From positions 1 to 64,000 of the forward strand of contig NZ_JBAXHI010000011.1 of the NCBI RefSeq assembly GCF_037138995.1: a DNA stretch of 64,000 nt, written 5' to 3'. Of this stretch, positions 63,113 to 64,000 are shown one piece after another (position 1 is the first letter of the stretch; each line of letters starts with the position of its first letter). The position numbers and the translations under genes were made by a program. Source of the stretch: Chlorohelix sp037138995. Its GTDB lineage: Bacteria > Chloroflexota > Chloroflexia > Chloroheliales > Chloroheliaceae. Under the pieces are notes generated by a model. That model was not told where the DNA came from. It did no database searches and worked only from the letters and a program-made list of their open reading frames with translations.

Positions 63113-63628
63113 CTAGTTTGCATCATCTGCCCATTTCAACGCAACAAAAGCAGGGTCATTAGCAGGAACACACCCCGCTACAAGCGCAACCACGCGCGGT
63201 AAGCTACCCACCGCCTCTGCCAATTCAGCGCTTCGCTGTTCATGCCGGGTTTGTAACCAAAATACATAGAGCCAACTACGCGGGTCAGGCTTTGCCACCT
63301 TATATAGTAAGGGCTTTCCACCGATTTTCTTTAGCGCGACTACCAGAATTTTATCCCATAAGCTAATGTATCTGCCCGATACCGGGTCACGTTTGCCTAA
63401 ATCATGCAACAACGCTGCTTGTAGTAAAGCCTTATCTTCCTGATACCCATTATCCCACAGCATACAACAAACTCTATAAGCATGATGCTGCTCGTAAAAA
63501 GGCAAAGCAAAAAATAACTCGGCTTGCTTCTCGTTCAATATTTGGCGTACAAATTCGGACTCAGCGCTATTAAAAGGACGCGCCCTGAGCGCCATTAGTA
63601 ATTGCTTGAAACGGTAACGAACATCCAT
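63113..63628 (-). CDS. HD-domain phosphohydrolase
   Basis: 171 residues. HHAYRVCCMLWDNG followed by LLHDLGKRD (HD motif, about 73-81) is typical of HD-domain metal-dependent phosphohydrolases. The last Asp ligand is unclear. Substrate unknown. In the operon between the site-2 protease and scpA genes. Confidence 0.82.
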   Translation of the reverse strand: MDVRYRFKQLLMALRARPFNSAESEFVRQILNEKQAELFFALPFYEQHHAYRVCCMLWDNGYQEDKALLQAALLHDLGKRDPVSGRYISLWDKILVVALKKIGGKPLLYKVAKPDPRSWLYVFWLQTRHEQRSAELAEAVGSLPRVVALVAGCVPANDPAFVALKWADDAN

Positions 63629-63639
63629 TTTTGAATCTA

Positions 63640-64000
63640 CTATACTATTGATATTCCCAATAATCCCCCTACCGCCCGTACTATCGGATAAATAATAAAA
63701 TCGAAAATTGGGTTGCCGCCTCTGGAGCTAAATATACCGAATAAAAAAGGTATGAATAAAACAACGATTACCAGTATTAACATACCATAAGTTTCATAGC
63801 TCTGTAATTTCACATCCCATTGAGCAGGAAGCAAGCCCTTAATGAAATAATAGCCGTCCAAAGGCGGGATGGGAAGCAGGTTGAAAGCGAACAAAAGAAG
63901 ATTTACCAGCACCAAACCGTACAGAAAGTTTGCCAGCAAATCAGTGCTTTTAGCATTTCGGATATATGGACTTGCCGCCAGCCAAATTAGCCAGCCAAGC
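63640..64000 (-). CDS. Site-2 protease (M50), C-terminal part; 5' end outside window
   Basis: About 119 residues up to the window edge, in frame throughout. LLPIPPLDGYYFIKGLLP (about residue 60) is the C-terminal N/LDG motif of small M50 rhomboid-like zinc metalloproteases, whose Asp binds zinc. The HExxH motif would lie upstream, beyond the edge. Four hydrophobic segments. Related proteins are found beside scpA in many bacteria. Confidence 0.85.
   Translation of the reverse strand, partial: LGWLIWLAASPYIRNAKSTDLLANFLYGLVLVNLLLFAFNLLPIPPLDGYYFIKGLLPAQWDVKLQSYETYGMLILVIVVLFIPFLFGIFSSRGGNPIFDFIIYPIVRAVGGLLGISIV

Noticed and set aside
1..64000. Search for transposases, integrases, phage genes and att sites
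   Set aside because: None of the supported genes belongs to such families and no flanking repeats of the right kind were seen.

Overview
The window looks like a chromosomal segment of a bacterium, most likely a member of the Chloroflexota. The DNA is moderately AT-rich (my impression is mid-40s % GC). The gene content fits that phylum: an XPB-type helicase, a LysK-type hydrolase of the LysW pathway, DUF1616 and GT families common there, and a [NiFe]-hydrogenase cluster of the actinobacterial/1h type. No taxonomic marker protein settles this, so the assignment is an inference. I see no transposase, phage gene or CRISPR array.

Layout. (1) 1-4400: the start of an RNA-binding RRM gene with a very long structured leader behind a near-perfect sigma-70 promoter, a metallophosphoesterase, a CrtI-type carotenoid desaturase and msrA. 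(2) 4448-21958, all minus strand: a 14-gene glycan locus whose genes mostly overlap or nearly touch. It holds four GT4 and three GT2 glycosyltransferases, a GT-C-like membrane transferase, a flippase fused to a very large outer domain, a DUF1616 protein, a degenerate CPBP protein and three unrecognised proteins. (3) 22631-27942, plus strand: four tandem GT2 paralogs sharing an N-terminal domain I do not recognise; two are recent duplicates. (4) 27958-36705: an SGNH hydrolase, a secreted protein, a long intergenic region rich in hairpins, a degenerate response-regulator receiver, an XPB helicase with a small membrane partner, a solitary sugar-type ABC ATPase with a structured leader, and a Rep-like protein. 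(5) 36826-47922, minus strand: a 14-gene hydrogenase operon (DUF1641, hypA, hypB, small and large subunits, protease, small protein, TPR, hypothetical, NifU/Rieske, six-repeat NHL propeller, hypC, hypD, hypE). The operon has no hypF and no cytochrome b. (6) 48375-49032: a compact RNA operon, tRNA-Gln - rnpB (RNase P RNA) - tRNA-His, with promoter and terminator. (7) 49077-56065: an NAD-dependent epimerase-like protein, YceI, an unknown protein, a GT39 mannosyltransferase, a ferric-reductase-like haem protein and a Pro/Thr-rich repeat protein. (8) 56577-64000: ppdK, cysK with a cysteine-free Rrf2 regulator, lysK, scpA, an HD hydrolase and a partial site-2 protease.

How the parts fit. Regions 2, 3 and the GT39 gene suggest a cell that invests heavily in extracellular polysaccharide or protein glycosylation. 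The hydrogenase lacks a Tat signal and a membrane cytochrome, and so resembles the high-affinity, oxygen-tolerant H2-scavenging class; the NifU/Rieske protein is the obvious electron-carrier candidate. Coordinates marked as chosen starts rest on visible ribosome-binding sites or translational coupling.
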